NCBI RefSeq assembly: GCF_012911005.2
Contig: NZ_WTVS01000007.1
Coordinates: forward strand, 54,995-118,994
Direction of reading: 5' to 3'
DNA length: 64,000 nucleotides
Source of the DNA: Aromatoleum toluolicum
Lineage (GTDB): Bacteria > Pseudomonadota > Gammaproteobacteria > Burkholderiales > Rhodocyclaceae
Below, piece after piece: positions 51,401-63,796 of this stretch (positions are counted from its first letter, which is position 1; each line of letters begins with the position of its first letter). A program made the position numbers and the translations under genes. The notes under the pieces were generated by a model. The model worked only from the letters and a program-made list of their open reading frames with translations. It was not told the DNA's origin and made no database searches.

Positions 51401-52318
51401 ATGAGAAATACCACCAACCAACCCGACGGCTTCGGCATTGCCGCAGTCGAGCGCGACACCGGGCTGCCCAAGGACACGCTGCGCGTCTGGGAGCGCCGCT
51501 ACGGCTTTCCGCAGCCCCTGCGCGACGCCAACGGCGAGCGCGTGTACCCCGCCGCACAGGTGGACAAACTGCGCCTCATCCGCCGCCTTCTCGACCAGGG
51601 CCTGCGCCCGTCGCGCATCGTCGCGGCCAGCACGGAAGAACTCGCACAACTGCTCGAGGCATCGCCCGAGGCCGCTCCGCCCGCCGCCCCCGCCGGCTGG
51701 GACACCCTGCTCGCCTTCATGCAGCGGCAGGACGGCGCAGCGCTCCAGCGCGCGCTGCAACAAAGCCTGCTGAAACAGGGCCTGCAGCGCTTTCTCGCCG
51801 ACACGCTCACCCCCCTCACCGATGCGGTCGGGCAGGCGTGGCTACGCGGCGAACTGAGCGTGGCCGGCGAACACCTGTACACGGAGCAGGTGCACAACGT
51901 GTTGCGCGGCGCCATCGCGAGCCACGGCGGACATGGCGGGTCGCCGTCCATCCTGCTCACGACCTTCCCGAACGAACTGCATTCGCTCGGCCTGCTGATG
52001 GCGGAGGCGATGTTCGCGCCCGAGGGCGCACGCTGCACCTCGCTCGGCACCCAGACGCCGCTCGCCGACATCGAGCACGCCGCCACGCAGGGCGGCATCG
52101 ACGTCGTCGCGCTGTCCTTCAGCGCCGCCTATCCACCCCGCCAGGCGGTCGAGGGCCTCAGCACGCTGCGTGCCCGCCTGCCCGCCGGCATTGCACTCTG
52201 GGCCGGCGGCCAGGCCGTGCGCGAGCAGCAGCGCAAGCTGCCGGGAATCCGCGTCATCGCGGACCTGAACGACGGCATCGCCGCCCTCGCTGAGTGGCGC
52301 GCCGCGCATCCTGCATGA
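51401..52318 (+). CDS. LitR/CarH-like MerR regulator with B12-binding (photoreceptor) domain
   Basis: The 305-aa protein has an N-terminal MerR DNA-binding domain (FGIAAVERDTGLPKDTLRVW, with RYGFPQPLRDANGERVY). The rest is a cobalamin-binding module. It carries the W-x9-EH signature (Trp147, Glu157, His158 in WLRGELSVAGEH) that caps adenosylcobalamin in CarH, and ELHSLG (Glu192, His194, Gly197), the lower-ligand ExHxxG motif. In CarH/LitR proteins light breaks the Co-C bond and releases the repressor from DNA. The gene diverges from the lipid operon; palindromic sites lie between them. No photolyase gene is adjacent. Confidence 0.9.
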   Translation: MRNTTNQPDGFGIAAVERDTGLPKDTLRVWERRYGFPQPLRDANGERVYPAAQVDKLRLIRRLLDQGLRPSRIVAASTEELAQLLEASPEAAPPAAPAGWDTLLAFMQRQDGAALQRALQQSLLKQGLQRFLADTLTPLTDAVGQAWLRGELSVAGEHLYTEQVHNVLRGAIASHGGHGGSPSILLTTFPNELHSLGLLMAEAMFAPEGARCTSLGTQTPLADIEHAATQGGIDVVALSFSAAYPPRQAVEGLSTLRARLPAGIALWAGGQAVREQQRKLPGIRVIADLNDGIAALAEWRAAHPA

Positions 52319-52404
52319 CGCGCCGACAGGCGCATCCCGGGCGCGCGCGCTAGAATCGCGCCTTCCGGGACCGCACGCGGTCCCCGTCCCGCCGTCAGGA
52401 ACCG

Positions 52405-52893
52405 ATGCCCTACCCTCGCCCCGCCTTCGAAGCCAAGATCTGCCCCCCCGGGGAGCTGCGCGCCCGCGCCGCGGCCCTGTCGCGCCCGCTCGTGTTCACC
52501 AACGGCTGCTTCGACATCCTGCACCGCGGGCATGTCACCTACCTCGCGCAGGCGCGCGCGCTCGGTGCGGCGATGGTCGTCGCGCTGAACACCGACGCGT
52601 CCGTGAAGCGGCTCGGCAAGGGCGACGACCGTCCGGTGAATCCGCTGGAGGACCGCGCCGCCGTGATGGCCGCGCTGGAATGCGTCGATCTCGTCACATG
52701 GTTCGACGAGGACACGCCGCTGCAGCGCATCCTCGACGCACGCCCGGAGGTGCTGGTGAAAGGCGGCGACTGGCCGGTGGAGCGCATCGTCGGCGCCACG
52801 GAAGTGAGCGGCTGGGGCGGGACGGTGCATTCCATCCCGTTCGAGCACGACCGCTCGACGACCGCCCTGATCGGGCGCATCCGCAGTCTCTGA
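52405..52893 (+). CDS. rfaE2: D-glycero-beta-D-manno-heptose 1-phosphate adenylyltransferase (RfaE2-type)
   Basis: The 162-aa protein is a nucleotidyltransferase with the cytidylyltransferase-like fold: [20 protein letters not shown] supplies the HxGH-type motif, and [15 protein letters not shown] and [12 protein letters not shown] complete the family pattern. It corresponds to the C-terminal half of HldE, here as a stand-alone protein. It makes ADP-heptose for the LPS inner core. A TAGAAT (52351-52356) resembles a -10 element; a perfect 8-bp hairpin (52367-52384) sits in the leader. It converges on the histidine kinase gene. Confidence 0.92.
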   Translation: MPYPRPAFEAKICPPGELRARAAALSRPLVFTNGCFDILHRGHVTYLAQARALGAAMVVALNTDASVKRLGKGDDRPVNPLEDRAAVMAALECVDLVTWFDEDTPLQRILDARPEVLVKGGDWPVERIVGATEVSGWGGTVHSIPFEHDRSTTALIGRIRSL

Positions 52894-52907
52894 CGCCGAC
52901 GCGGCGC

Positions 52908-54905
52908 TCAGCCCGCCGACGGCACCCCTGCGGCCACGCCCGCCTGCGCCGTCAGCGGGGCGACACGCGGCAGGCGCACGCGCATCGTCGTCCCCACACC
53001 GAGGCGGCTGTCGACCGTGATCGTGCCGCCGAGCACGTTCGACAGCAGGCTGTGCACGATGTGCAGGCCCAGGCCGCTGCCCCCCTTGCCGAGGCGCGAC
53101 GTGAAGAAGGGCTCGAAGATGCGCCCTTGCAGTTCGTCCGGGATGCCGCGCCCGTCGTCGCTCACTTCGAGCAACACCCAGTCGGCATCGTCGGCGCGAC
53201 CGACGATGCGCACCTCGCCTTCGCTGCGCCCCTCCAGCCCGTGCAGCACCGCATTGTTGATGAGGTTCGCGAGCACCTGGCCGAGCGCCCCCGGGTAGCT
53301 GTCGAGGCGCAATAAGGCGTCCACTTCGATCGTCAGGCGGAAGGGCAGCCGCTTGAGCGACGGCCGCAGCGTCATGACGATCTCGTCGACGACCTCGCCG
53401 AGGGTGAATTCGCGGCGCTGTGCGCTCGACTGGTCCACCGCCACCTGCTTGAAACTCGCGACCAGCGCCGCAGACCGCTCGAGGTTACGCTCGATGATCG
53501 CATTGCCCGCCTCGGCGTCCGCGAGGTAACGCTCCAGGGTCGAGCGACGCAGCCCCGTTTCGAGCTCGCGCCGCAAGGCGCGCGTCTGGTCGCCCACCGT
53601 GTTCGCGGCGATCAGGCTGTTGCCCAGCGGCGTGCCGAGCTCATGCGCGACACCCGCGACGAGCGCCCCCAGCGCCGCCATCTTCTCCGACTGGACCAGC
53701 TCCTCCTGCGTCCGTTGCAAGGTGTCGAGTGCCGCGGAGAGTTCCGCGTTGCTCCGGCGCAGGGCCTCGGTGCGCTCGGCGACACGCGCCTCGAGCGTCT
53801 GGTTGAGCTCCTGCAGTTCCCCCTGGCTCGCCACGATCGCCCCCTCGCGCTCGCGGATCGCCTGCCCCATGTGCTGGAAGGTCGCGGCGAGCCGGTTGAA
53901 CTCGCGCACCCGCGAAGGCCTCCACTCCAGGTCGTAACGCCCCCGTTCGACGCCACGGGCGAAGAGCGACAGGTCGCGGAACAGGCGGCCGAAATAGCCG
54001 GCCTGGATCGCCGCGCCGACCAGGCCGACGATCCAGGCCGTGGCCAGCCCGACGAGCATGATGAGCTCGGCGCTCCGCGAGGCCCGGAACGCCTCCGACT
54101 GCGGCCGGATCACGAGCACTTGCCAGCCCAGCGGCGATACCGGCACGCTGCTGCCGATCATGTCGATGCCGTCCACGGTCAGGAGCACCTGACGGCTGCC
54201 GTCGTCATGATCGTGCCGCGCCCCGTGCGGCACGTCGGCGAGCTCGGGCACCGTCCCGGCCTGCAGGCCGGCAGTGTCGCCGAGGAGCGCCCCCCGGCCG
54301 TCCAGCAGCAGCGTGCGCAGCCCGCCGTCGTCCATCACATCGGCGACGGCGTGCAGCAGCGGTCCCGACGACAGCTCCCCGAACAGCGTCACCCCCGCAT
54401 GGCGGACGGCGACCACCGCGAGCGCGCCGCCCCCCGACGGCGACAGCACGACGTCCGACCAATGCACGCCCGGCGCGCGCTTCATCGCCGCCACCAGCGG
54501 ATGCGCTGACACGTCGCGCCCGACGCGCTCGGCTCGCGACCGGCGCCGTTCCGACGGCAGCCCCACGGCGAAGACCCTGCCGCCGTCGTCGACCGCGTAC
54601 ACGGCCGCGAGGGCGTCATTGCTGTCGACGAGGCGGTCGAGCAGCGCCGAAACCGCCTCGGAGCTCCACGGGTCGCCGGTCACCAGCACCTGCGAGATCG
54701 CACGCACTGCCGCCTCCGGACGCGTGACCTGCGCCTCGATCTGGGCCGCCACCGCGTGCGAGATCTGGTGCTGCCGCAGGGTCGTGTCGCGGTCGATCTG
54801 CGGCAGCAACCAGAGTTCCATCAGGCCGTAGACGACCGCGAAAGTCAGCGTCGCGACCAGCAGCGAGCGCAGGAACAGCAGCCGGGAGAGGCGGACCGGG
54901 CGCAT
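52908..54905 (-). CDS. Membrane sensor histidine kinase
   Basis: The 665-aa protein has two transmembrane helices (LLVATLTFAVVYGLMELWLL near the N-terminus and IMLVGLATAWIVGLVGAAI near residue 280) enclosing a periplasmic sensor domain of the double-Cache type. A HAMP-like region and a coiled coil (ELQELNQTLEARVAERTEAL) follow. The phosphoacceptor region carries GVAHELGTPLGNSLI, and the ATPase domain has ANLINNAVLHGL, DDGRGIPDELQGRIFEPF and GGSGLGLHIVHS. It probably signals to the REC-GGDEF-EAL protein 127 bp upstream in the same operon. The stimulus is unknown. Confidence 0.9.
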   Translation of the reverse strand: MRPVRLSRLLFLRSLLVATLTFAVVYGLMELWLLPQIDRDTTLRQHQISHAVAAQIEAQVTRPEAAVRAISQVLVTGDPWSSEAVSALLDRLVDSNDALAAVYAVDDGGRVFAVGLPSERRRSRAERVGRDVSAHPLVAAMKRAPGVHWSDVVLSPSGGGALAVVAVRHAGVTLFGELSSGPLLHAVADVMDDGGLRTLLLDGRGALLGDTAGLQAGTVPELADVPHGARHDHDDGSRQVLLTVDGIDMIGSSVPVSPLGWQVLVIRPQSEAFRASRSAELIMLVGLATAWIVGLVGAAIQAGYFGRLFRDLSLFARGVERGRYDLEWRPSRVREFNRLAATFQHMGQAIREREGAIVASQGELQELNQTLEARVAERTEALRRSNAELSAALDTLQRTQEELVQSEKMAALGALVAGVAHELGTPLGNSLIAANTVGDQTRALRRELETGLRRSTLERYLADAEAGNAIIERNLERSAALVASFKQVAVDQSSAQRREFTLGEVVDEIVMTLRPSLKRLPFRLTIEVDALLRLDSYPGALGQVLANLINNAVLHGLEGRSEGEVRIVGRADDADWVLLEVSDDGRGIPDELQGRIFEPFFTSRLGKGGSGLGLHIVHSLLSNVLGGTITVDSRLGVGTTMRVRLPRVAPLTAQAGVAAGVPSAG

Positions 54906-55032
54906 CAGGCGACGTTCGCGGCAGATCCTGCGGTCACGCGGCCACGCTCATCGCCGGACCGCGCCGCGGCCATGCCTAGCGCCGCATCGCTCGTCACCGC
55001 GCGCGCTGCTTGGTGCGGCAGGCCGCGCGCGT

Positions 55033-57267
55033 TCAGCATTCGCGCGGGGCGGCCGATCCCGACGAGTGCTCGGCGAGCCAGACGCGCCAGTCGTCGGCCG
55101 GCATGGGCCGCGCGAAGTGATAGCCCTGCCCGAGCTGGCAGCCCATCGCCTGCAGCCGCCCGGCCTGCTCGGCCTGCTCGATGCCTTCGGCGATCAGTTC
55201 GATGCCCAGGCGGTCGCCCAGCCCGCACACGAGGCCGGCGATGTCCCCGCCCTTGCCGGCACCGCCGATGTCGTTGATGAAGGCGCGGTCGATCTTCAGG
55301 CGGTCGACGTTCATGCGTTGCAGGTGGCTCAGCGACGAGAAACCGGTACCGAAGTCGTCGATCGCGATATCCAGCCCCATCGCCTTGACGCGCCCGAACA
55401 GCTCGATCATGCGGTCGCCCTCGCCCATCGCGACCGACTCGGTGATCTCCAGCTCGATCTGCCCCGGCGCCACGCCGCTGTCCTCGATCGCCGCACGCAG
55501 CCGGCCGAGGAAATGCGGATCGCGGAACTGGATCACCGAGACGTTGATCGCCATGCGCACCGCGCCGTGCCCCGCCTGCGCCATGCGCGCGGCCTCCTCG
55601 CAGGCACGCCGCAGCACCCACTCGCCCATCGCCACGATCAGGCCCGAGCGCTCGGCCAGCGGGATGAAGTGGTCGGGGGGAATCATCGCCCCATCGCCCG
55701 TGCGCCAGCGCAGCAGGGCCTCGGCCCCGACGCAGCGCCCGGTCGCGAGCTCGATCTGCGGCTGGAACACGAGGAACAGTTCGTTCGCGCCGAAGGCGCC
55801 GCGCAGGTTGTGCAGGAGATTCACGCGCCCGCGGATCTCCTCGCTGACACCGCGGTTGTAGCGCGCGACGGACCCTCGTTCGGCCTGCTTCGCGCGCTTG
55901 AGCGCGAGGTAGCCGTCCTCGAGCGCCTCGCTGCCGTCCCCGGCGACGTCGTCGAGGCGGACGATACCCACCGTCACCGACACGATGACGCTCTCGCCTT
56001 CGACCTCCAGCGGATCGGCGAACAGGCCGTCGAGGCAGCTCACGTCGGCATCGTGCGCCGCCCAGAACACCGCGAAGCTGTCGCTGCCCACCCGCGCGAC
56101 ACCGACATGCGCGCCGCAGCCGGCAACGATGCGCGCCGCCACGCCCTTGAGCAGCGCATCGCCGTAGTGATAGCCGAAGGCGCCGTTGATTTCGCCGAAA
56201 TGGTCGACGTCCACCACCGCCAGCACGCCGCGCCGCCCGTCATGCTCGCGCAGATGCGCGTCGAGCAGCTCAAGCAGCTGCCGGCGGTTGGGCAGACGCA
56301 CGAGCGGATCGAAATACGAATACTCGTTGAGCCGCTGCACGAGGTCGACGTTGTCCAGGCACACCGACACGTTCGCACAGAACACTTCGAGCAGGGACGG
56401 ATCGAGCTCGTCGGCCAGGTAGCCCGTTTCCACATAGGCGGCGAGATCGCGCCCGGGCCGCGAGCCGAAGTACAACGCGATGCCCAGCCCCGGTTCGACG
56501 ACGTTCGCACGCTGCATCAGCGCCCGCTCGAGGATCGTGCGGATCGCCGGATCCTGCAGCGCGTCGAGCGGCTGGCGGCTGGCGTGGCCGAAACGGCCGG
56601 CTGCCGCAATCACCTCGCACGGTGCGCCGGCGTCACGGCGCGCGCACACCAGCCCCTCGGGCGGCAGTGCGAGCAGCCCGGCGATCTGCGTGATCACCCC
56701 GCCCGCGAAGTCGGCAAGCCCCTCGCAGCGCAGCAGCTCGGCGCTGCCGCGCACGATGTGCGCCAGCCCGGCACGACCCGCGTTGACGATGCGGATCTGC
56801 TGGTAGGCGCGGATCGCCGCGGTAAGTGCCGCGTACAGCCGGGTACGGGAGAGCTCCGACTTGTTCCTGTAGTCGTTGATGTCGTAGTCGCGGATCGCGT
56901 CGAGTTCCGGCGCATAGCCGGGCTGGCCGGTACGCAGGATGATGCGCACGTCGCGCATGTGGAAACGATGGCGGATCTCGTCGACGAGCCGCAGGCCGGC
57001 ATCCTGCGTTTCCATCACCACGTCGAGCAGGATCACCGCGATGTCGCGCTCTTCGGCGAACAGCGCGCGCGCATCGGCGGCCGAACGGGCGTGCAGGAAG
57101 GCGATCGGACGGCCCAGGATCTCGGTGTTGGCGAGACTCAGCTCGGTGCTGCGGTGGACGTCTTCATCGTCGTCGACGATCGCGACCTTCCACCGGGCCG
57201 TAACGGCGACAGGCGCGAGCTGCGGTTCGGCCGCGAATTCGAGCAGCTCTTCATCGGGAAGACTCAT
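55033..57267 (-). CDS. REC-DUF3369-GGDEF-EAL response regulator (c-di-GMP phosphodiesterase)
   Basis: The 744-aa protein has an N-terminal receiver ([20 protein letters not shown], phospho-Asp in [11 protein letters not shown]), a DUF3369-type sensor domain (residues about 170-300), then GGDEF and EAL domains. The GGDEF site is degraded to RVGSDSF, so it is probably not a cyclase. The EAL domain looks active: [45 protein letters not shown] and AEGIEQAEQ are all present. It would lower cyclic-di-GMP, which typically affects motility and exopolysaccharide. It is cotranscribed with the histidine kinase downstream. Confidence 0.9.
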   Translation of the reverse strand: MSLPDEELLEFAAEPQLAPVAVTARWKVAIVDDDEDVHRSTELSLANTEILGRPIAFLHARSAADARALFAEERDIAVILLDVVMETQDAGLRLVDEIRHRFHMRDVRIILRTGQPGYAPELDAIRDYDINDYRNKSELSRTRLYAALTAAIRAYQQIRIVNAGRAGLAHIVRGSAELLRCEGLADFAGGVITQIAGLLALPPEGLVCARRDAGAPCEVIAAAGRFGHASRQPLDALQDPAIRTILERALMQRANVVEPGLGIALYFGSRPGRDLAAYVETGYLADELDPSLLEVFCANVSVCLDNVDLVQRLNEYSYFDPLVRLPNRRQLLELLDAHLREHDGRRGVLAVVDVDHFGEINGAFGYHYGDALLKGVAARIVAGCGAHVGVARVGSDSFAVFWAAHDADVSCLDGLFADPLEVEGESVIVSVTVGIVRLDDVAGDGSEALEDGYLALKRAKQAERGSVARYNRGVSEEIRGRVNLLHNLRGAFGANELFLVFQPQIELATGRCVGAEALLRWRTGDGAMIPPDHFIPLAERSGLIVAMGEWVLRRACEEAARMAQAGHGAVRMAINVSVIQFRDPHFLGRLRAAIEDSGVAPGQIELEITESVAMGEGDRMIELFGRVKAMGLDIAIDDFGTGFSSLSHLQRMNVDRLKIDRAFINDIGGAGKGGDIAGLVCGLGDRLGIELIAEGIEQAEQAGRLQAMGCQLGQGYHFARPMPADDWRVWLAEHSSGSAAPREC

Positions 57268-57277
57268 CTACGACACG

Positions 57278-57550
57278 TCACCCCTGGATTCCCCGCCGCG
57301 ACTCGCCCACGGTGTCGCGCCAGTCGGACGTGATGTTTTCCTCGAATTGCGGAAATTCGCGATCGTGCTCCATCAGCAGACGCAGGATCGTGCGCGCATG
57401 GTCGCCGGGAAACCCCCGCCGCTGGCCGTCGCGGGTGTCGTTCATGAGCCGGTTGATGAACTCGCGGCAGTCGCGCGTCCCCCACAGCTCGTCGATCCGC
57501 CTGAGGTGAGGATAGGCCTCGTAGAGCTTCGAAACGTTGGTCTTCCGCAT
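57278..57550 (-). CDS. Small conserved-looking hypothetical protein
   Basis: The 90-aa product ([20 protein letters not shown], then [20 protein letters not shown]) is rich in charged residues, has no signal peptide or transmembrane helix, and ends [25 protein letters not shown] sequence. No domain is recognised. It is the first gene of the kinase/regulator operon, 10 bp before the REC-GGDEF-EAL gene, so a regulatory or adaptor role is plausible. An in-frame ATG at 57562 would add four residues. Confidence 0.65.
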   Translation of the reverse strand: MRKTNVSKLYEAYPHLRRIDELWGTRDCREFINRLMNDTRDGQRRGFPGDHARTILRLLMEHDREFPQFEENITSDWRDTVGESRRGIQG

Positions 57551-57739
57551 GGGATCCCCCAACCTCGCACAATCCGCAACTTTAGTAATAGTCGAACGAT
57601 AACACCGTCATCGTCCTGCGTCGAACCCCTGCCCGCTCCGGCACCCCGCCCGCAGCGATGCCGATTGCATCACGACGAAAGTCCGCGATCTCGCTCCCCG
57701 GCCTGTATCGACCCGGGCGTCACCGGTAGAATGGCAGCG

Positions 57740-59560
<1,821 letters not shown>

Positions 59561-59573
59561 TCGCGCGCGGCTT

Positions 59574-60176
59574 TCAGGCCATCAGCAGGGCCGGGCGGGC
59601 GAAGAAGTAGCCCTGGAAGAGATCGAAGCCGAGCTCGACGCACCGGCGGGCACGCTCCAGCGTATCCACCTTTTCCGCCAGCAGCTTCGCCGGATGCAGG
59701 CGCAGGCGGCGCACCAGCAGCTCCAACGCCGCAGGTTCGAGCTGGAGAATGTCAATTTTGACGACATCCACGATGTCGAGCAGCGGCTCCAGCTCGCGGC
59801 TCACGCTGCAGACGTCGTCGAGGGCGAGGCGGTAGCCGAGGTGCTTCAATTCGGAGCAACGCTCCACGACGGCGCAGTCGATCGTGACAGTTTCCAGCAG
59901 CTCGAGTACCACGCGATCGCGCGGCAGGCGTTCGACGCGACCGCTCATCAGCATTTCCGCATCGACGTTGACGAAGCCGGCACTGCCGCCGATCACGCTG
60001 TTCAGGCCGATACGGCCGAAGGCATGCGCAATGACCTGCGCCGTGGCGCGCGCATCGTCGGTGACATGGGCTTCGCCCGATTCATCTTCGCGAAAGAGCA
60101 GCTCGTAGGCGGCAACCTTGCGCAGCCGGTCGAATATCGGCTGGCGCGCGAGAAAAACGTCGTTCCTGGATTTCAT
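59574..60176 (-). CDS. Solitary EAL domain protein (EAL-HDOD type without HDOD)
   Basis: The 200-aa protein matches the EAL half of YuxH/EAL-HDOD proteins: FLARQPIFDRLRKVAAYELL, AGFVNVDAEMLMSG, VVLELLETVTIDCAVVERCS and FDLFQGYFFARPALLMA. The catalytic EAL residues are replaced (YELLFR for the EAL, LALDDV for the DDFGTG), so it is probably not a phosphodiesterase. The HDOD half present in most relatives is missing, though the ORF has a natural stop. A cyclic-di-GMP-sensing or protein-binding role is inferred. It is convergent with recQ. Confidence 0.8.
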   Translation of the reverse strand: MKSRNDVFLARQPIFDRLRKVAAYELLFREDESGEAHVTDDARATAQVIAHAFGRIGLNSVIGGSAGFVNVDAEMLMSGRVERLPRDRVVLELLETVTIDCAVVERCSELKHLGYRLALDDVCSVSRELEPLLDIVDVVKIDILQLEPAALELLVRRLRLHPAKLLAEKVDTLERARRCVELGFDLFQGYFFARPALLMA

Positions 60177-60502
60177 GGTTGCCTCCTCGGCGGGCGAAAT
60201 TCCTGCCCCGCAACCGTTACGAGCAATACTCGTGCCGTACCTGCATTAACGCGCGGAACGTGCGTTCCGCCGACAGGCGATGCGACTTGCCCCAAGGCGC
60301 CGGCGTCGATTCGGGTGATTTTCCCCACCAAAAATGGGGGACGAGTCGTCCGAGCGCATTTCGCAACAGAGCGTTGCCAACTTGTTAACGGCTGGCTTGA
60401 CCCGAATCATCCGGGCGCGCGCGGTCGACTGGTAAAATTATGTTTCAGAACCGCTTTTCGACCCCGACCGCCGCCAGCGGCGACACACGACACATACAAG
60501 AC
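60177..60502. other. Divergent intergenic region between EAL gene and cytochrome b561 gene
   Basis: No coding frame is supported here. A perfect palindrome GCGGAACG-TG-CGTTCCGC spans 60253-60270. A weaker repeat, CCCCA (60323-60327) and TGGGG (60335-60339), follows. A TAAAAT at 60433-60438 could be a -10 element for the cytochrome gene. The region is the shared control zone of two divergent genes. Confidence 0.5.
60253..60270. promoter_or_regulatory. 18-bp palindrome in the divergent EAL/cytochrome b561 promoter region
   Basis: GCGGAACG and CGTTCCGC are perfectly complementary around a TG spacer. It lies about 80 bp upstream of the EAL gene start and 233 bp upstream of the cytochrome b561 start. 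No T tract follows, so a protein site is likelier than a terminator. The regulator is unknown. Confidence 0.45.
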
Positions 60503-61180
60503 ATGAACGACCCGCACGCAGCCAGCCTGCAAGCAAGCACAGTTTCCGCACAGACCCGGATCAAGGTCTGGGATATTCTCGTGCGAACCTTCCACTGGAC
60601 CCTGGTGGTGTCTTTCACCACTGGCTACCTGATCACCGACAAGTTCCCGCTCCACGCATACGCGGGCTACACGATCTTCGCGCTGGTCATGCTCCGCGTC
60701 ATCTGGGGATTCGTCGGCACGAAGTACGCCCGATTCTCCGCGTTCACGTACAGCTTGAACGAGACCGTGCAGTACCTGCTTTCCGCCCTGCGCATGGGCA
60801 AGGCACGCGAATATCTCAGCCATAACCCCATGGGCGCGCTCATGGTCTATCTGCTGCTGGCGATGCTGCTGTTCAACGCGGTGATCGGCACCATGCTGTA
60901 CGGCGCGCAGCAGCTCGAAGGCCCCCTCGCTGACATCGTTCCGACGCTGTGGGACGAGAACCTCGAAGTGGTGCACAAGTTCATGGCCAAGGCACTGCTC
61001 ACGCTCGCGGCCTTTCACCTCGCAGGGGTATTGTGGTCATCCTGGTGGCATCGTCAGAACTACGTGCTCGCGATGTTCACCGGCTACAAGTCGGCGTTTA
61101 CGCGGCGCGAACACCGCGAGGGCTCGGGTGAGGTGTGGACATCCGAGGAACGCACCCGCCACCACAAGCAGCAGCGCTGA
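60503..61180 (+). CDS. Cytochrome b561 family protein
   Basis: The 225-aa protein has four transmembrane helices with histidines suited to bind two b hemes (RTFHWTLVVSFTTGYLITD, HAYAGYTIFALVMLRVIWGF, VVHKFMAKALLTLAAFHLAG). It belongs to the bacterial cytochrome b561 / Ni-Fe-hydrogenase b-subunit group, a membrane electron carrier that links quinones to a partner protein. The start at 60503 precedes MNDPHAASLQ; an in-frame ATG at 60440 would add 21 residues. No obvious redox partner gene is adjacent, so its role is unknown. Confidence 0.85.
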   Translation: MNDPHAASLQASTVSAQTRIKVWDILVRTFHWTLVVSFTTGYLITDKFPLHAYAGYTIFALVMLRVIWGFVGTKYARFSAFTYSLNETVQYLLSALRMGKAREYLSHNPMGALMVYLLLAMLLFNAVIGTMLYGAQQLEGPLADIVPTLWDENLEVVHKFMAKALLTLAAFHLAGVLWSSWWHRQNYVLAMFTGYKSAFTRREHREGSGEVWTSEERTRHHKQQR

Positions 61181-61227
61181 GTTTCACCGCCGCCGACCGG
61201 CGCGCGCGTCAGGCACCCACCGCAAGC

Positions 61228-62088
61228 TCACTCGGCCGGTTCCACATGCGTCGTCAGACGCGTGCCGGCCTGCAGCTCCACCGCCCGCTCGACTTCGTCG
61301 GCAAGCGCATGGGCGCGGGCGACCGACCAGTCGCCCGGCAGGCGGATGTCGACATGCGCGAAATGCATCGCTCCGGCAACGCGGGTCTTGAGGTTCGCGA
61401 AATGGCAGCCGCGGGCGGTGAATGACGCGAGCACCGCCTCGATGCGTTCGATCTCCTCGGCGGCGAGCGCGCGGTCCATCAGCCCATCGACCGAGCGCTG
61501 CATCAGCCCCCAGCCTTCGCGCAGGATGTTCAGCGCGACGGCCGCGGCGATGAGCGGATCCAGCCACCCGAGCCCGCTCGCACTCGCGAGCGCGACGCCG
61601 ACGACCACCCCGGCGGTGGTCCACACGTCCGTCATCAGGTGACGGGCGTCGGCCTCCAGCGCCAGCGAACGGTTCGCGCGCCCGACCTGGAAGAGGATGC
61701 GTGCGACGACGAAGTTGACGAGACTCGCCCCGACTGACAACGCAGTGCCGATGCCCAGTTCGCCCAGCGGCTGCGGATGAAGCAGGCGCTCGCCGGCGAC
61801 GAACAGGATGGCCAGGGCGGCGATGAAGATCATCACGCCCTCGAACGCGGCGGAAAAGTATTCGGCCTTGCCGTGACCGTAGGGATGCCCGGGGTCGGCC
61901 GGCGCGCGCGCAAAGGACACCATCAGCAGCGCGAAGGATGCACCGGCGAGGTTGACGAGGGATTCGAGGGCATCCGAAAGATAGCCGACCGATCCGGTGA
62001 GCCACCACGCACCGGTCTTCATGCCGATGGTCGTGAGCGCGGCGGCCACGGAGAGCAGCAGCGCCTGTTGGGGAGTGAGCGTACGCAT
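61228..62088 (-). CDS. Cation diffusion facilitator (CDF) metal transporter
   Basis: The 286-aa protein has six predicted helices followed by a cytoplasmic domain. It shows the CDF signature: SVGYLSDALESLVNLAGASF (helix II metal site), GHPYGHGKAEYFSAAFEG between helices II and III, and ADARHLMTDVWTTAGVVVGV in helix V. It exports divalent metals such as Zn2+, Fe2+ or Mn2+ from the cytoplasm by proton exchange. It diverges from the YidB-like gene. Metal specificity is unknown. Confidence 0.92.
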   Translation of the reverse strand: MRTLTPQQALLLSVAAALTTIGMKTGAWWLTGSVGYLSDALESLVNLAGASFALLMVSFARAPADPGHPYGHGKAEYFSAAFEGVMIFIAALAILFVAGERLLHPQPLGELGIGTALSVGASLVNFVVARILFQVGRANRSLALEADARHLMTDVWTTAGVVVGVALASASGLGWLDPLIAAAVALNILREGWGLMQRSVDGLMDRALAAEEIERIEAVLASFTARGCHFANLKTRVAGAMHFAHVDIRLPGDWSVARAHALADEVERAVELQAGTRLTTHVEPAE

Positions 62089-62230
62089 GATGTCGGTAAC
62101 GTTGCGATGGCCGACATGGTAAACCACGCGGGCCGGCCCCCACGCGCAATGGCCAGCACCGATGATGCTTGCGGAATGGATTCGAAGCGCCAACAATGCC
62201 CGTTCTGTCGCAAACGCCAGGGAGACCGAA

Positions 62231-62662
62231 ATGGGACTGTTGGACGGATTGGCCGGCCAGGTGCTGGGTAGTGTGCTGGGCGGTGGGCAACAGCAGGGAG
62301 CGCAGGGAACGGGTGGCGCGCTGCTGCAGATGGCGATGAACCTGCTGCAGAACCAGCCGGGCGGACTCGCCGGCCTGCTGCAGCAGTTCCAGAATGCAGG
62401 GCTCGGCGATGCGGCGGCGTCGTGGGTCGGCACCGGCCAGAATGCCCCGATCGACGGCGATCAGCTGTCGAGCGCGCTCGGGGCCGACACGATCGGCGGC
62501 ATCGCGAACCAGCTCGGCATCCCGCAACAGGAAGCGGCGGGCGGGCTCGCGGCACTGCTGCCGCAACTCATCGACCAGCTCACGCCGCAGGGGCGCTTGC
62601 CCGACGACAATGCCATGCCGGGCGGCCTGGCGGATCTGGCGTCGAAACTCCTGCGCGGCTGA
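62231..62662 (+). CDS. YidB/DUF937 family protein
   Basis: The 143-aa protein opens [20 protein letters not shown] and is rich in Gly, Gln and Leu ([40 protein letters not shown]). This matches the YidB/DUF937 family, small cytoplasmic proteins of unclear function. The ATG follows a GGAGA site. The N-terminal Gly/Gln-rich segment may be disordered or mediate assembly. Confidence 0.88.
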   Translation: MGLLDGLAGQVLGSVLGGGQQQGAQGTGGALLQMAMNLLQNQPGGLAGLLQQFQNAGLGDAAASWVGTGQNAPIDGDQLSSALGADTIGGIANQLGIPQQEAAGGLAALLPQLIDQLTPQGRLPDDNAMPGGLADLASKLLRG

Positions 62663-62699
62663 TCGCGCGCCGCGGCCGGCCCCCTTCCTCCGCCGGAGC

Positions 62700-62729
62700 T
62701 TGAGGGCGCCGGCCTTGAGGGCGCCGGCC
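62700..62729. repeat. Short tandem repeat (15 bp x 2)
   Basis: TTGAGGGCGCCGGCC occurs twice head to tail, in the 81-bp gap between the YidB-like gene and the dehydrogenase. It contains the palindrome GGCGCC twice. It is probably neutral spacer expansion; a role as convergent terminator is weakly possible. Confidence 0.7.
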
Positions 62730-62743
62730 GCGCGCGTCGCCGC

Positions 62744-63796
<1,053 letters not shown>

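Noticed and set aside
52367..52384. Hairpin GGGACCGC/GCGGTCCC before rfaE2 as a terminator
   Set aside because: The loop is only two bases and no T tract follows.
55066..57333. A + strand frame of about 755 codons opposite the REC-GGDEF-EAL gene
   Set aside because: Shadow of the coding strand; no start signal or domain.
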